Shown here piece by piece: positions 61,180-64,000 of a stretch of DNA of 64,000 bases (positions within the stretch are counted from its first letter, which is position 1; every line of letters begins with the position of its first letter). The notes beneath the pieces are model-generated. The model worked only from the letters and a program-made list of their open reading frames with translations. It searched no databases and had not been told where the DNA came from. Position numbers and translations under genes: made by a program. This DNA is from Corylus avellana. Lineage: Eukaryota > Streptophyta > Magnoliopsida > Fagales > Betulaceae. The stretch is taken from NCBI RefSeq assembly GCF_901000735.1, contig NC_081543.1, forward strand, positions 11,515,921 through 11,579,920, read 5' to 3'.

Positions 61180-61960
61180 TTTTTGGAAATATGCATGCAC
61201 GTGATTATTTAAATTGGGAAGCTAGTTTGGAGACTTATTTTGAGGGAAGCTGTTTGTGAGGCTTAAATTGAAGGGTATTGCACTTCAATGATGGAAAAGA
61301 GGGCAAGCCAAAAATCAACACATGGGAGCAATGAAAGTGAAGTTACGGAAGCAATTTTTGTGGGCTGATTATACGATGGAATCATATGAAAGATCCACTC
61401 GTTAAAAAAAAGAGGGATGTCTGTGGAGGAATACACTTCAAAGTTCAACAACCTCTCTATTCCAAGTTGGTTTAAATGGGACAAACGAGTAAATGACATC
61501 TTGTTACTTGCTGGCTTAAACCAACCCATTAAAGATTAATTGGGAATGGTTCGTTTATTTAATCTTGAAGATCTGCAACAATATGCCTTAATGGCAGAAG
61601 AGTAGGTGTTGCGATACAGTGCAAGGAAACCTTTGACTGATAGAGTTGAGAGTGCAACACAAAAGGGTTCAACAATTGTTCAGTGCTCATAATGGCCAGA
61701 CAGCTCAAAAGATTGGTCAAGATACTACTATAACGAACTGGACAGTGGGTAGAAATACTGCCAATAGTGACGGAAGTGAAAATGGCAAGAATATATATGG
61801 AGCACAAAGCAATTCTGGTCCAACCTCTTCCAATATTGGTTTTGGATCACAAGTGCAATGTCTTGGGAGTGGAGAGAGGGGACACACTTCATATGCTTGT
61901 CCACAACGGTTGATGAACCTTATAGGAAGAGGAAGAAGTGCTACCAGAACCAACTTATGA
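61180..61960 (+). pseudogene. Degenerate gag with zinc knuckle (unit C)
   Basis: Same as unit A: LLAGLNQPIKD, MVRLFNLEDL, and a knuckle CLGSGERGHTSYAC with the second Cys replaced by Ser. Stops interrupt the frame at several points. Confidence 0.55.
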
Positions 61961-62149
61961 TAACTACGATGATGAGGAAGAGGATGTTGATAGAGTGATG
62001 ACAACACAGAGAGTGGAGGAGGAAGATTGTCGTCCAAACATGAGTTCTTTGTGGTAGGAAGGTGTGTGATGTTCTTAATGGGAGTAGCTAAGAGAACATT
62101 AAGCATTGAGGTATTGAGAAGTAAATGGTCCTCTAGACTTCACCATCTC

Positions 62150-62960
62150 CTTTCCTACTAGAGATACTCCGGCGTGCTCAACTATCCGAGTGGCAAGGGC
62201 CCTGTAAGGTAGGGAGGTGACCTGCTTGGCCAGTTGAACTCCCATCATCGTCGAGAGCACGAAGGAGCTGGATTAGATGGAGCTATAAGTCAAGAAGGCG
62301 TACAAGCGGAGAGCCCTATCCTATGTGACAGTGGTGAGGCTCTGAACTGGGAGGACTCAACTGATCATCACAGCGTATGCCATCCAATCATCGTCCTGGA
62401 GCGCATTGATCTAGAAGCCCCTTTCTCCCTTCAGGTTCATTTGATGGAGGCGCCCATCGAGGAAACACTCAATCATCTGGCAACAGCTGGGAGTGCAGTC
62501 GAGCAACCATGGGAAGACAGGGAATGCACTCAGTTCGGCTCGCCCCGTACCCAGGTCTGGAATGAATCTGCTCTCCGGTCATGCAGGTTCGCGTAGAACT
62601 CGCGAACTATCCCGATCGCAACTGGCCAGTGATCCTTCATCATCAGAAACCATCCCTGGGGGTCGAGTGCATCCCGCACTCTCGGGGTATGGTTGCCCAC
62701 GTCGAGCACATTCATTCCCCTCTCAAAAATGATGTTGCGGCCACAATACAGAGAGTTATATCAACGCTCTGCCTTGGCTACCCTAAAAGTAACACGGTCG
62801 TAGATAAACTGGGTGTCGTCCCTATCCGTGCCGTAGCTATCCTCGAAACCGTGGGCCAAAGACTCGTCTGACATGCCCTCCTCCTCCGCCCCCTCCATCT
62901 CGAAGTCGGAGTCGAAGTGGGGATCAGTTCGGGTAGGAGGAAGACGAAGCTGCAGCATTT
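62150..62960 (-). pseudogene. Plant transposon-protein (Transposase_32-like) ORF, unit C
   Basis: The minus strand reads FEMEGAEEEGMSDESLAHGF, DTQFIYDRVTFRVAKAER, then after a stop CGRNIIFERGMNVLDVGNH, RVRDALDPQGWFLMMKDHW and VAIGIVREFYANLHDRRADS, then frame breaks, then MGVQLAKQVTSLPYRAL and TRIVEHAGVSLVGKEMV. The IVREFYANL block is the signature of the 'putative plant transposon protein' domain. Read against the gag next to it, it is in the opposite orientation. Confidence 0.6.
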
Positions 62961-64000
62961 GCCTTTGTCTATGCCATCGTCCTGCATTGGATCAAAAACA
63001 ATCACTACCAATTCTATGTGCAACCTTAATAATTCATCTAACTACAAAAGTGGTAGCCTAATCCTAGAAACTGAAATCCCCCCTAAAGTGTCAAGAAAAT
63101 GCAAGAAAGCATAAAAAAACATTGAGATGTTTGAATCTTATAGAAAGCTTAGCGGAGTTGTGAAGAGGTTGGCTTTTAAAATTCAGTTCAGTTGCTTCAT
63201 AATAGAGTTTTGAGCATAACATGTAGGCTTCAGATGTCAGGTCAAGCTTCAATTTCAAGATAGTTCAAAGGGGCTAACAAGAACACCCATTAAGAGGAAA
63301 GGTAAAAAATATCAGGCTATCAGGGGTATTTTAGTCACTTTAGATCCGGGAAGAGGTGCCGAACCCAATTGGGTGAGGGTGACGGCTTAAGGCATTTGGT
63401 GCCGTCGTAAGGTGGTCCAATTCAATGGCGACCCTACCATGCGAGGGTACAGAGGTAAGAAGAATTTGAGGCTTAAGGGTTTTTTTGTAATTTTGCATTT
63501 AAAGGTTAGCACCAAAATGAATGGTGCTGCCTTTTGCATAGTCCAATACAACGGTTACCTCAAGATGTGAGGATATCGGTGTGAGTGGGTAATCAAAGAA
63601 ATTAGGGTTTAGGTCTTAAGGATATTTTGGTAATTTTTTGAATTCGGAAAAAATACCGAAATTCGTTTGGATTGAGGTTGATAGCTCAAGATGTTTGGTA
63701 TTGTTCCAAGGGCAAGCCCTCACAGTGGCGACCTCAAGGTGCGGGGTTACCACGGTATGAGAGTTAGGGCTATGGGCATTTTGGTCATTTTAGGGTTTGG
63801 ATAATATGCCAAAATTCAATTGGCTAGGTTCACAGGTTAGGCTTTCAATTAGGGATATTAAGGTGCAATTCGATAATCAAATCGACCCCTTAATAGAAAT
63901 TAGGGCAGAAATCCTAATTCAAGGCTGAGGGGTATTTTGGTTATTTTTGGATTTGGACAAAAATGCAAAATTAGATAGGTCAAAAATATAGGTCGGGACT
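62961..64000. other. Repeat-derived non-coding sequence
   Basis: Collinear with unit A 22440-23545. Phrases of the type GGGTATTTTGGTNATTTT recur. No coding frame recognised. Confidence 0.5.

Larger units (their letters stand above)
57323..64000. repeat. Repeat unit C of the segmental duplication
   Basis: Starts at the CACTA junction and runs to the window edge, collinear with unit A to about 23545. It is almost identical to unit B where both exist (offsets 4451 then about 4420 because of small indels). Confidence 0.9.

Noticed and set aside
62493..63114. Plus-strand frames in unit C
   Set aside because: Antisense of the Transposase_32-like ORF.
57042..64000. Idea that unit C is entirely an assembly copy of unit B
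   Set aside because: Unit C has a CACTA junction absent from B and extends beyond B; haplotype duplication remains possible but a pure copy does not.
1..64000. tRNA, rRNA or CRISPR features
   Set aside because: No cloverleaf with A and B boxes, no rRNA core sequence and no regularly spaced repeat-spacer array were found by eye; a tRNAscan-type search would be decisive for tRNA.

Overview
This is a window of eukaryotic nuclear DNA, almost certainly from a eudicot plant and probably a woody rosid. It is AT-rich and repeat-dense. Its genes have short exons with GT-AG introns, and the families are plant ones: RBOH NADPH oxidase, ATL RING-H2 ligase, neprosin/DUF239 and defensin-like peptides. It also carries plant-type Athila, L1-like LINE, CACTA and MITE debris. 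Four runs of N (14285-14304, 38428-38527, 39548-40026, 57042-57141) show a scaffolded assembly. The species cannot be fixed from what I can see.

Layout. 1-13 kb: a minus-strand cluster of three small secreted cysteine-rich (defensin-like) genes, each with a signal-peptide exon and a mature-peptide exon. Two are open (83-1659 and 7645-8124) and one is broken (11095-12564). LINE fragments and foldback elements lie between them. 13-16.3 kb: simple repeats, a small gap and two arrays of GACGTG-type repeats around a long hairpin. 16.3-23.5 kb: repeat unit A, an intact seven-exon neprosin-family gene (minus strand) followed by old gag and plant-transposon-protein debris. 25.5-34.9 kb: an Athila-like Ty3 element that has lost RT, RNase H and most of integrase, followed by a second LTR with its own leader, i.e. 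a recombined LTR-internal-LTR-leader array. 35-41.3 kb: nested MITE-like foldbacks, GC-rich GGGGTGGC islands, two gaps and an exact 667-bp repeat across one gap that looks like a false duplication. 42.7-49.2 kb: the gene-rich core, with an ATL-type RING-H2 gene (minus), a broken SCO1/HCC exon fragment and a complete 14-exon RBOHF-like NADPH oxidase gene (plus). 50.6-51.8 kb: a dead LINE 3' end. 52.85-64 kb: repeat units B and C, nearly identical to each other and homologous to unit A. Each carries a neprosin gene whose second exon alone is wrecked. A CACTA terminus abuts unit C, right after a gap.

Functional themes. Several of the genes have products that act at or outside the plasma membrane: secreted defensin-like peptides, a secreted glutamic-peptidase-family protein, a membrane-anchored E3 ligase of a class often elicitor-responsive, and a superoxide-producing NADPH oxidase. 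That they share a defence setting is inference from family knowledge. No operon-like organisation is expected or seen. I found no tRNA, rRNA or CRISPR.
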